Shown piece by piece: positions 1 to 6,283 of a stretch of DNA of 14,026 nt. Source of the stretch: Treponema sp. (lineage in GTDB: Bacteria; Spirochaetota; Spirochaetia; Treponematales; Breznakiellaceae); the NCBI GenBank assembly GCA_031290325.1, contig JAITNU010000134.1, positions 1 through 14,026 on the forward strand, read 5' to 3'. A program made the position numbers and the translations under genes. The notes under the pieces were generated by a model that worked only from the letters and a program-made list of their open reading frames with translations, had not been told where the DNA came from and did no database searches. How positions within the stretch are numbered: position 1 is the first letter of the stretch; every line of letters begins with the position of its first letter.

Positions 1-45
1 CCTCCCCGCCCCCGCCGCCCCCCCCCCCCCCCCCCCCCCCCCCCC
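1..45. repeat. C-rich tract ending in a 28-C homopolymer
   Basis: The first 45 bases contain only C except for one T at position 3 and G at 8, 14 and 17. From 18 to 45 the run is uninterrupted C. It stops abruptly at AT-rich sequence. Nothing suggests it is coding. A homopolymer this long at the very edge of the window is either a low-quality assembly end or a true slippage-prone tract; the sequence alone cannot separate the two. Confidence 0.9.
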
Positions 46-98
46 ACATACAAGAGTATCAGCGGCATATTACATTGTGTAATCATACCATAAATGTG

Positions 99-136
99 AA
101 AAAACCACATAGAAAACAAATTATGCTTTCTATGTG
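99..136 (-). terminator. AT-rich hairpin plus T6 on the minus strand, possible terminator
   Basis: CACATAGAAA at 106-115 and TTTCTATGTG at 127-136 form a perfect 10-bp inverted repeat with an 11-base loop. On the + strand A99-A104 lies just outside the left arm, so read on the minus strand the hairpin is followed by GG and T6, the layout of an intrinsic terminator. The stem is A/T-rich, and no minus-strand gene is visible that would end here, so the call is weak; it could also be a protein-binding palindrome. Confidence 0.3.
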
Positions 137-414
137 TATATCGGTCTGTCTTTTTTATCTGTAGGCTCAACACTCCATCCTTTATTATTAAAAGTACCCT
201 ACTTCCAAATGAAAGACAATATCAAAAGATTACAAAAACTGACAATAAAAAGCCTTTTTTTGCTCAAAACCGGTATACACCATACACTGCTTATTTCGGC
301 AACTTTAATTTCCAAAATAACCTAATATAAATATAGCACATTCTTTTTTATTTATCTATAAAAATCGCATAAAAATTTTATAATCATAAAACTACAAAAA
401 TCTTCCTCACCGTG

Positions 415-443
415 TTGCGGCAGACCCTGCTTTCAGGTATCTT
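415..443 (+). promoter_or_regulatory. Candidate sigma70-type promoter of the GH3 gene
   Basis: TTGCGG at 415-420, a 17-base spacer, then TATCTT at 438-443. A/T-tracts upstream (360-400) could act as an UP element. Seven bases past the -10 box is position 450, which is the first base of the ATG chosen for the next gene, so this promoter would give a leaderless mRNA. TTATAC at 442-447 is an alternative -10. Confidence 0.4.
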
Positions 444-449
444 ATACCC

Positions 450-2120
450 ATGATCTCACCTGCCCCCGGTCTGCCGGTTCTGTTTGCCCTCCTCTGCGCT
501 GTTCAGGTAAACCTTGTTCCGATCAGCTTTAATGATGCAGGAAGCCCGGCGGAAATGGCCGTCCTCCTGGTCGCAGGCATGTCCGATGAGCAGGCCCTGG
601 CCCAGACCTTCATGCTCGGCTGGGTCGGTGCTACCCCGTCGCCCCTCATCCTGGACTGGATTCAGGAGCGGAACATCGGGGGAATCAAAATCTTCGGCTG
701 GAATACCCAGAATACCCGCAGGCTGGCCGAAACGGTCGGCGCCCTCCAGCAGGAGGCTTTGAAAGGCGCTTTTCAGATACCCCTGCTGGTGGCCACGGAC
801 CAGGAAGGGGGCTGGATCCGTCATGTGAAGGGCGCAACTAGTGAAACCCCTGGTAATATGGCTATTGGAGCCTCAGGGCGCCCCATGGATGCCTATTGGT
901 CGGGGTACTATATAGGCCGGGAACTGGCAACCCTGGGGATCAATATGAACTTTGCCCCTTCAGTTGATCTTTACACGAACCGGAATTCCACTATCATCGG
1001 CCCGCGGGCCTTTGGGGATGATCCAGTACGGGTGGGGATGCTGGGCGCGGCTTTTATGAAGGGCCAACTGGCAGCAGGGGTCATTGCCACGGCAAAACAT
1101 TACCCCGGACATGGGGATACGGAACTGGATTCCCACGGGATACTCCCTGAGATTAGCGCCCCTTTTGAGGTGCTCTGGGAACGGGAACTCATCCCCTACC
1201 GTTTCCTCGTCAAAGAAGGGCTTTGCGCCATCATGAGCGGCCACCTGGCCTTTCCAAATACCCCCGCCGGCATGATCCCTGCGTCTCTTTCTCCCTGGTT
1301 CTTAAAGGATGTACTCCGGGACAAGATAGGTTTCCAGGGTATCATCATCACCGATGATCTGATGATGAACGGAGCGACTATGAGCGCCGGAAGTCTGTCC
1401 CAGGCGGCGAAACAGGCCCTCCTGGCCGGGAATGATATCCTCATGCTTTCGAGGACCCCGAATCTCTATGAGTCTATTTGGACCCATCTCGTTGCCTCTA
1501 TGGAGCAGGAGCCTGAGTTCCGGGAGCGGGTCCGGAACGCGGCCCAACGGGTGCTGGAGATTAAGCTCTGCTACCTCCGGGGTGATAAGGCGGTTCCCTG
1601 GATACCGGACTTGAAGCTGGTTGAGACGAACATCCCTGACCCCGAGGGGAAGGCTTTCTTTTTGGACCTCGCAGCCCGGAGTGTTACGATAGTGAAAGGC
1701 GACGAGGTTTTCCCCCTTACCCCCCAAAAAGCGGGAAAGGTGCTGCTTGCCGGTAAGTACGAGGACTTCTTCACCATTGGAAAACGGGCATACCCCGGCG
1801 CCATGTCATATACTTATGCCCCGGATGGCAGTACCGCAGAACTGGTACGGTATGCCGAGGCTGCGGATACGGTTATCTTCTGCCTGTTTGATGCTGATGG
1901 GCTGAATTTCCTGCGGCGTCTCCAGGCCCTGGGCAAGCGGATAATCGTGTTTTCCGTGCTGAATCCGGTGTATCTTGATGAGGCCCTCTGGGTGGATGGG
2001 GCCATCGCGGTGTACAGCTATGCCCGGGAATCTTTTATCGCCGGATTTTCAGTGCTCCTGGGCAGGATTCCCGCAGGGGGGAAACTCCCCTTTCCCCTGC
2101 ATCAGGCTCCTCATGGCTGA
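450..2120 (+). CDS. nagZ: Glycoside hydrolase family 3 beta-N-acetylhexosaminidase (NagZ-like)
   Basis: 556 residues. Family 3 enzymes of this type remove terminal GlcNAc from peptidoglycan fragments or other glycans. The catalytic domain covers roughly residues 45-380: KHYPGHGDT begins at K216, followed by the D227-S-H229 dyad that acts as acid/base in NagZ, and ITDDLMM carries the likely nucleophile D302. A GH3 C-terminal domain follows (about 400-556), as in longer Gram-positive-type NagZ proteins rather than the short E. coli form. The first 25 residues are hydrophobic and signal-like but have no Lys or Arg at the front, so a secreted location is uncertain. The start is also uncertain: ATG 450 has no good Shine-Dalgarno, ATG 555 has AGGA 12 bases upstream, and ATG 579 begins where cytosolic NagZ proteins usually begin. 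The last 8 bases overlap the next gene, implying coupling. Confidence 0.87.
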   Translation: MISPAPGLPVLFALLCAVQVNLVPISFNDAGSPAEMAVLLVAGMSDEQALAQTFMLGWVGATPSPLILDWIQERNIGGIKIFGWNTQNTRRLAETVGALQQEALKGAFQIPLLVATDQEGGWIRHVKGATSETPGNMAIGASGRPMDAYWSGYYIGRELATLGINMNFAPSVDLYTNRNSTIIGPRAFGDDPVRVGMLGAAFMKGQLAAGVIATAKHYPGHGDTELDSHGILPEISAPFEVLWERELIPYRFLVKEGLCAIMSGHLAFPNTPAGMIPASLSPWFLKDVLRDKIGFQGIIITDDLMMNGATMSAGSLSQAAKQALLAGNDILMLSRTPNLYESIWTHLVASMEQEPEFRERVRNAAQRVLEIKLCYLRGDKAVPWIPDLKLVETNIPDPEGKAFFLDLAARSVTIVKGDEVFPLTPQKAGKVLLAGKYEDFFTIGKRAYPGAMSYTYAPDGSTAELVRYAEAADTVIFCLFDADGLNFLRRLQALGKRIIVFSVLNPVYLDEALWVDGAIAVYSYARESFIAGFSVLLGRIPAGGKLPFPLHQAPHG

Positions 2121-2961
2121 TGGTACTGTCGTTTATTCCCCTTACCACTGGCGTAAAGCAGGGAAAACCGCGGGACCCCGGGAATTCCTCAGAGCACGGG
2201 AATCTTATTATGTAGCCGCTTCCACACGGTTCTTACACGGTAATGAGGTTCAGGTGTGGTCCCTGGAGAACAGGGAGGGAAACCTGACGGCCCTGCTGCT
2301 CAGTCACAACCGTATTTTCTTTCCGGTTTTCAGCGGACAGATCCCCCTTCCCCAGTTTATGAAGCGGGTGCTCCATAAGATTCCTATCCACCTGCTCCAG
2401 GGGCTTCGGTCCGACGCGGAAACCCTGGAAGCTGCCATAGCGCCCTGGGGCTATGAACCAGTTGAACGCATTGAGTATGATCTGATGGCCCTGGACCGGG
2501 AACCAAACCCCGCGCTCCTGACCACAGGCCCCGCAGGGCTTAGGCTCAGGCAGCCCCGGTCTGCGGATATGGACGCCCTGTTCCGCCTGCAAGCAGCTTA
2601 TGAACAGGAGGAGGTCCTGCCCCGGAAAGCGGAATTCAACCCTGCGGTCTGCCGTATGAGTCTGGAATCTCTTGTGGCCCATGAGTCTATGCTGGTTGCT
2701 GAACTGGGGTCCCGTCTGGTGGGAAAGATCAACACCACCGGTGCATCTTTTTCCCGGTACCAGATCGGCGGGGTCTATGTGGATCCTCCGTACCGCGGTA
2801 TGGGCATTGCCTCCCGTATGAGTACCGTGTTTCTCCAGGGTCTCCTTTCAGAGGGAAAGGGGATCACGCTCTTTGTCAAGAAACAAAACCCCGCAGCCTG
2901 CCGGATGTACCGGCATATAGGCTTTGCGGTGTTGGGAGATTACCGGCTTAGTTATTTCTAA
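2113..2961 (+). CDS. GNAT-family N-acetyltransferase
   Basis: 282 residues from ATG 2113, which sits inside the end of the upstream glycosidase gene in another frame; a longer reading from 1975 would only translate that gene out of frame. The C-terminal half is a GNAT fold: an IGGVYVDPPYRGMGIA stretch at about 218-233 has the acetyl-CoA pyrophosphate-binding R/Q-x-x-G-x-G/A signature, and QNPAACRMYRHIGF at about 258-271 is the usual last helix and strand. The N-terminal 140 residues are less conserved and may be a degenerate second GNAT-like or substrate domain. The substrate cannot be read from sequence. Translational overlap with a NagZ-like enzyme hints at an amino-sugar or cell-wall link, but that is only inference. 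Confidence 0.85.
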   Translation: MADGTVVYSPYHWRKAGKTAGPREFLRARESYYVAASTRFLHGNEVQVWSLENREGNLTALLLSHNRIFFPVFSGQIPLPQFMKRVLHKIPIHLLQGLRSDAETLEAAIAPWGYEPVERIEYDLMALDREPNPALLTTGPAGLRLRQPRSADMDALFRLQAAYEQEEVLPRKAEFNPAVCRMSLESLVAHESMLVAELGSRLVGKINTTGASFSRYQIGGVYVDPPYRGMGIASRMSTVFLQGLLSEGKGITLFVKKQNPAACRMYRHIGFAVLGDYRLSYF

Positions 2962-2966
2962 GAAAA

Positions 2967-3040
2967 TGGGCGCTAGAGGACTCGAACCTCTGACATCCAC
3001 GGTGTAAACGTGGCGCTCTAACCAACTGAGCCAAGCGCCC
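2967..3040 (-). tRNA. tRNA-Val (anticodon TAC)
   Basis: Read on the minus strand, 74 bases fold into a full cloverleaf: 7-bp acceptor GGGCGCT/AGCGCCC, D arm GCTC/GAGC, anticodon stem CCACG/CGTGG around loop TTTACAC, 5-base variable loop, T arm AGAGG/CCTCT with loop TTCGAGT, and discriminator A. Anticodon TAC reads GUA and related valine codons. The 3' CCA is not encoded, so it must be added by a nucleotidyltransferase. The gene is convergent with the acetyltransferase (its 3' end lies 5 bases beyond that stop codon) and divergent from fabV. Confidence 0.97.
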
Positions 3041-3048
3041 ATAAAGAG

Positions 3049-3077
3049 ACACTATCATGTATCTTAAAATGCGTCAA
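3049..3077 (-). promoter_or_regulatory. Candidate promoter of tRNA-Val
   Basis: On the minus strand TTGACG (3077 to 3072) matches a -35 box at 5 of 6. The -10 is either GATAGT with a 15-base spacer (3056-3051) or TAGTGT with a 17-base spacer (3054-3049). Either would start the transcript only 2-4 bases before the mature tRNA 5' end at 3040. Confidence 0.5.
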
Positions 3078-3149
3078 TGAGGTATGGGCGTTTTTCAGAA
3101 AAAAAAGCTACTGGTAAAACCTCTAAGAAATCGGTAGATTAGTAGTAAG

Positions 3150-3183
3150 GGGACCGGTTCTGGTAAAATATACCGGCGGTCCC
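3150..3183 (+). promoter_or_regulatory. fabV extended -10 promoter inside an inverted repeat (operator candidate)
   Basis: TGG-TAAAAT at 3161-3169 is an extended -10 element with no clear -35; transcription would start near 3176. It is bracketed by a perfect 7-bp inverted repeat, GGGACCG at 3150-3156 and CGGTCCC at 3177-3183, separated by 20 bases. A protein bound to both arms would cover the -10 and start site. The arms could also pair as an RNA hairpin if transcription begins further upstream. No known fatty-acid regulator site is matched with confidence. Confidence 0.5.
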
Positions 3184-3186
3184 ATT

Positions 3187-3190
3187 GGAG
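3187..3190 (+). promoter_or_regulatory. Ribosome binding site that fixes the fabV start
   Basis: GGAG ends 9 bases before ATG 3200. An in-frame TTG at 3185 would place this site inside the coding region, and the FabV family starts with the MIIKP-type sequence encoded from 3200, so 3200 is preferred. Confidence 0.75.
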
Positions 3191-3199
3191 CAGACAAGT

Positions 3200-4405
3200 A
3201 TGATTATTAAGCCTATGATTCGGAGTAATATATGCATCAACAGCCACCCCAAGGGGTGTGCGGCAGTGGTGAGGAAGCAGATTGCTTATGTGCAGGACCG
3301 TTTTGGTTCCCCTGCAAGAGCAGCGGGTATCCCCCGCCTGGTCCTGGTGATCGGCTGTTCCACCGGCTATGGCCTTGCGAGCCGTATTGTAGCGGCCTTC
3401 GGGTATAGGGCAGCCACGGTGGGCATCTCCCTGGAGAAGCCTGCATCGGCAACAAAGCCGGGAACCCCCGGCTGGTACAACAACCTGACTTTTGATACTG
3501 AGGCTGTCCAGGGGGGACTCGTCTCTAAAACCCTGGATGGCGATGCCTTTTCCGACCAGCTCAAGGCGGCGGCTGTAACGGCTGTCAGGGAAACTGCCGC
3601 TGCCGCAGGTATTCCCCCCAAGGTTGACCTCATCATCTATTCCCTGGCATCTCCGGTACGGGCCGATCCCCTGGACGGGGTGCTGTACCGTTCGGTGATC
3701 AAACCTATCGGGCAGCCTTATTCGGGAAAAACCATTGACATGATGACCGGAAAAATCAAGCTGGTGAGTGCTGCGCCGGCAACAGAGGAAGAAATCGCCC
3801 ACACGATCAAGGTCATGGGTGGAGAGGATTGGGAACGCTGGATCAATGCCCTGGACACGGTACTCTCCCCGGCGTTCAGGACCGTGGCCTATACGTACCT
3901 CGGCCCGGAACTATCCTGGCCGATTTACAAAAACGGTACCATAGGCCGGGCTAAAGAAGACCTGGAACGGGCAGGCCGGGCCATTAACAAGCGGTTTTCC
4001 CAGGCAGCGTGGGTATCGGTCAACAAGGCGGTGGTTACCAGGGCAAGTGTGGTCATTCCCATCATCCCCTTCTATATTTCCTGCCTCTTCAAGGTGATGA
4101 AGGAGCAGGGTCTCCACGAAGGCTGTATCGAACAGATTGTTCGGCTCTACCAGGATCGGTTATACTCAGGAGAAGCCCTGGAGGATCCCCGCAAGGTCCC
4201 GGTAGACGAGGAATGCCGGATCCGTATCGACGATTGGGAAATGCGGGAGGATGTCCAGCAGCAAACCCTGGCTCGGATGGAGACGATAACTGAAGAGACC
4301 CTCTTCACCGCTTCTGATGTAGCAGGGTTCAAACATGATTTTCTTGAGGCCCACGGCTTTGATGTATCTGGTATCGACTACGAAGCTGATACGGACCACT
4401 ATTAG
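3200..4405 (+). CDS. fabV: NADH-dependent trans-2-enoyl-CoA / enoyl-ACP reductase (FabV/Ter)
   Basis: 401 residues, normal length for the family. It reduces trans-2-enoyl thioesters to acyl thioesters with NADH, the last step of the fatty-acid elongation cycle, in the cytosol. Seen in sequence: N-terminal MIIKPMIRSNIC; the nucleotide-binding GCSTGYGLA at 52-60; and the catalytic Y243-x8-K252 within PIYKNGTIGRAK, the FabV spacing (not the FabI one). The T. denticola homologue is known as Ter and prefers CoA substrates such as crotonyl-CoA, so the acyl carrier in this organism is open. It is the first gene of a fabV-accB-accC unit (12 bases to accB), and that company favours a biosynthetic, ACP-linked or mixed role. 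A possible operator overlaps its promoter. Confidence 0.95.
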   Translation: MIIKPMIRSNICINSHPKGCAAVVRKQIAYVQDRFGSPARAAGIPRLVLVIGCSTGYGLASRIVAAFGYRAATVGISLEKPASATKPGTPGWYNNLTFDTEAVQGGLVSKTLDGDAFSDQLKAAAVTAVRETAAAAGIPPKVDLIIYSLASPVRADPLDGVLYRSVIKPIGQPYSGKTIDMMTGKIKLVSAAPATEEEIAHTIKVMGGEDWERWINALDTVLSPAFRTVAYTYLGPELSWPIYKNGTIGRAKEDLERAGRAINKRFSQAAWVSVNKAVVTRASVVIPIIPFYISCLFKVMKEQGLHEGCIEQIVRLYQDRLYSGEALEDPRKVPVDEECRIRIDDWEMREDVQQQTLARMETITEETLFTASDVAGFKHDFLEAHGFDVSGIDYEADTDHY

Positions 4406-4407
4406 GT

Positions 4408-4412
4408 AGGAG
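4408..4412 (+). promoter_or_regulatory. Ribosome binding site that fixes the accB start
   Basis: AGGAG ends 5 bases before ATG 4418. A GTG at 4412 is in frame but overlaps this site, so ATG 4418 is the better start. Confidence 0.75.
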
Positions 4413-4417
4413 TGTTC

Positions 4418-4933
4418 ATGACTGATAAACTCATTCTCTCTTTGATGGATAAATTCAACGCCGGTTCCCTTGCGGAACTGGATATCAACGACGGAACCAC
4501 CCATATCACGCTGAAAAAGGAAAGTACCGCCTCTGGAAAGGGCCTTTCTCCGAACCAGACCGCGGTATTACTCGGCCTCGCGGGGAACATCGCGGATCGT
4601 ATGGCCGGGGGTATGCAGAATGGGAGTACGTTCATCGGAGACAACCGGGGAACGGTGCACATTGAGCCTGCGACCAAGGCCGAAATCATCACGAGTCCCA
4701 TTGTGGCAACCTTCTTCGCATCCCCCGGCCCGGACGCCCCTCCCTTTATCAGTCCCGGGTCCCGGGTAAAGGCTGGGGACACGCTCTGCATCCTCGAAGC
4801 CATGAAGATGATGAACAATCTGGAAGCGGAATTCGACTGTGAAATTCTGACTATCGAAGCCGGAAGGGGGGAACTGGTGGAATACGGCCAGACCCTCTTT
4901 ACCGTAAAACGCTTATCCGGGAGTGAATCGTGA
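4418..4933 (+). CDS. accB: Biotin carboxyl carrier protein of acetyl-CoA carboxylase
   Basis: 171 residues, close to the usual AccB length. It carries biotin between the biotin carboxylase and carboxyltransferase. The C-terminal biotinyl domain (about 88-165) contains ILEAMKMMN, with K130 as the biotinylated lysine; ITSPIVATFF and the GDTLCILEAMK turn are the typical flanking strands. The N-terminal segment (1-35, with TTHITLKKE) resembles the AccB N-terminal dimerisation region, joined by a short linker rather than a long Pro/Ala hinge. It overlaps accC by 4 bases (GTGA), so translation is probably coupled. No carboxyltransferase gene is in the window, so the complex could in principle belong to another biotin carboxylase system, but the fabV neighbour argues for acetyl-CoA carboxylase. 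Confidence 0.93.
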   Translation: MTDKLILSLMDKFNAGSLAELDINDGTTHITLKKESTASGKGLSPNQTAVLLGLAGNIADRMAGGMQNGSTFIGDNRGTVHIEPATKAEIITSPIVATFFASPGPDAPPFISPGSRVKAGDTLCILEAMKMMNNLEAEFDCEILTIEAGRGELVEYGQTLFTVKRLSGSES

Positions 4934-6237
4934 TCAAACGCCTGCTTATCGCAAACCGGGGGGAAATCGCGGTCCGCATCATCCGTACCTGCAAGGAAAT
5001 GGGGATTGAAACCGTGGCGGTCTATTCGACTGCGGATAAAGACAGCCTCCATCTGCGGCTTGCGGATAAGACGGTGTGCATTGGTCCGCCTCCTTCGGCA
5101 AAGAGCTACCTCATGATGAACAACCTCATCATGGCAGCGGTGTACACCGGCTGTGAAGCCATCCATCCTGGGGTGGGGTTCCTCTCGGAGAATGTAGGGT
5201 TCGCCCGTCTCGTCCGCGATAAGGGGCTTATCTTCATTGGACCAGAGGTGGAGACCCTGGAACGTCTTGGGGATAAGGTCCTGGCCAGAAGCGCTGCCAC
5301 CCGGTTCGGTCTCCCGATTACCCCAGGCACTGAGGAAGCGGTGGATAATCCAGAGGATGCGAAAAAAGCAGTGGCAGAACTGGGCTTTCCGGTGATCATC
5401 AAGGCCGCCACAGGCGGCGGCGGCAAGGGGATGCGTATCGTCAATTCCGAAGATGAGCTGGTGAGCAAATTTTACATTGCCCGTGCTGAGGCGGAATCGA
5501 ACTTTGCCGATGGACGGGTCTTTATTGAACGGTACCTGGAAAATCCCCGGCATGTGGAGTTGCAGCTCCTTGCCGATGGGAATGGCAAGGTGGCAATTTT
5601 GGGGGAACGGGACTGTACGGTTCAGAAGAACCACCAGAAGCTCATTGAGGAAAGCCCTTCCCCTGGGGTAAGTCCTGATATGCGGCGGCGTATGATAGAG
5701 GGGGCCTTCTTCTTATTCCGGGACCTCAGATACCGGGGGGCAGGAACTATTGAGTTCCTGGTTGAAGGGGATACGTTCTACTTTATGGAGGTGAATGCCC
5801 GTGTCCAGGTGGAGCATCCGGTCAGTGAGTGTATCTCCGGCACGGACATCATTCGGGAACAGATCCTGGCCTGTACCGAAGGCCGTATGGACCTTGATCC
5901 CCAAAGTATCAGCTTGAACGGCTGGGCCATGGAATGTCGTATCAATGCCCACTCCCCCGGCATGATCACCCGCCTTGAGATTCCTGGCGGACCAGGGGTT
6001 CGCTTTGATTCGTTCTTGTACCAGGGTTACACCGTGCCCCCTCACTACGATTCCATGGTGGCAAAACTCATTGTCCACGGGCCAAACCGGACTCAGGTTC
6101 TTGCCCGGATGGATCGGGTCTTAGGTGAACTCATCATTGAGGGGATAAAAACGAACCAAAATCAGCAGCGGCGGATCATTAATGATCCGGTGTTCCGTTC
6201 CGGTAATTTCGGGACTGCCTGGGGAAATTCATGGTGA
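4930..6237 (+). CDS. accC: Biotin carboxylase subunit of acetyl-CoA carboxylase
   Basis: 435 residues from GTG 4930, with GGGAG six bases upstream. It carboxylates the biotin on AccB using ATP and bicarbonate. Visible elements: N-terminal domain starting MIKRLLIANRGEIAVRI; ATP-grasp Gly-rich loop TGGGGKGM at 161-168; ATP lysine K158; metal and catalytic residues E275, E287, N289 and R291 in MEVNARVQVEHP; and R337 in CRINA. All these sit one position below the E. coli numbering, so alignment up to there is colinear. After CRINA, however, the usual EDP-x-x-x-F-x-P stretch is missing and the chain goes directly to HSPGMIT, a deletion of about seven residues. The C-terminus is also slightly short (E. 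coli 449). The reading frame is intact, so I treat it as functional, with that caveat. Confidence 0.93.
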   Translation: MIKRLLIANRGEIAVRIIRTCKEMGIETVAVYSTADKDSLHLRLADKTVCIGPPPSAKSYLMMNNLIMAAVYTGCEAIHPGVGFLSENVGFARLVRDKGLIFIGPEVETLERLGDKVLARSAATRFGLPITPGTEEAVDNPEDAKKAVAELGFPVIIKAATGGGGKGMRIVNSEDELVSKFYIARAEAESNFADGRVFIERYLENPRHVELQLLADGNGKVAILGERDCTVQKNHQKLIEESPSPGVSPDMRRRMIEGAFFLFRDLRYRGAGTIEFLVEGDTFYFMEVNARVQVEHPVSECISGTDIIREQILACTEGRMDLDPQSISLNGWAMECRINAHSPGMITRLEIPGGPGVRFDSFLYQGYTVPPHYDSMVAKLIVHGPNRTQVLARMDRVLGELIIEGIKTNQNQQRRIINDPVFRSGNFGTAWGNSW

Positions 6238-6246
6238 TACCTGGCA

Positions 6247-6275
6247 TTGACGAAATTGCTATACCTTAGGATACT
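6247..6275 (+). promoter_or_regulatory. Candidate promoter of the pyrG-lpt operon
   Basis: TTGACG at 6247-6252, a 17-base spacer, then GATACT at 6270-6275. The expected start is near 6282, only two bases before the pyrG ATG; TACTAT at 6272-6277 is an alternative -10 that would give a start at 6284. The only Shine-Dalgarno-like sequence, AGGA at 6268-6271, overlaps the -10 and would not be on that transcript. It lies in the 46-base gap after accC. Confidence 0.5.
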
Positions 6276-6283
6276 ATTTCGAC

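Larger units (their letters stand above)
46..449. other. AT-rich non-coding region upstream of the GH3 gene
   Basis: About 400 bases, strongly AT-rich compared with the GC-rich genes downstream; composition changes sharply near 405. The only open frame of any length (134-325, GTG start, 63 codons) has no ribosome binding site and no recognisable protein character. The region holds a 10-bp inverted repeat at 106-136, several A- and T-tracts (for example at 360-364, 371-380 and 396-400) just upstream of a candidate promoter at 415-443, and otherwise nothing I can name. Confidence 0.7.

Noticed and set aside
134..325. 63-codon ORF in the AT-rich leader region
   Set aside because: GTG start inside a hairpin arm, no ribosome binding site, AT-driven composition and no motif; expected by chance in such DNA.
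1975..2112. Longer N-terminus for the acetyltransferase
   Set aside because: These 46 codons lie wholly inside the GH3 gene in another frame and look out-of-frame (Trp, Pro and Cys rich); ATG 2113 gives a normal overlap.
2947..2962. CTTAG/CTAAG hairpin at the acetyltransferase stop codon
   Set aside because: Only 5 bp and A/T-rich, with no T-run after it on either strand, so not called as a terminator.
2848..3042. Minus-strand 64-codon ORF reading GAWLSWLERHVYTVDVRG
   Set aside because: This is the familiar artefact of translating a tRNA gene; the cloverleaf at 2967-3040 explains it.
4402..5634. 410-codon antisense ORF across accB and accC
   Set aside because: Mirror of highly conserved biotin carboxylase codons; no start context, motifs or domain character.
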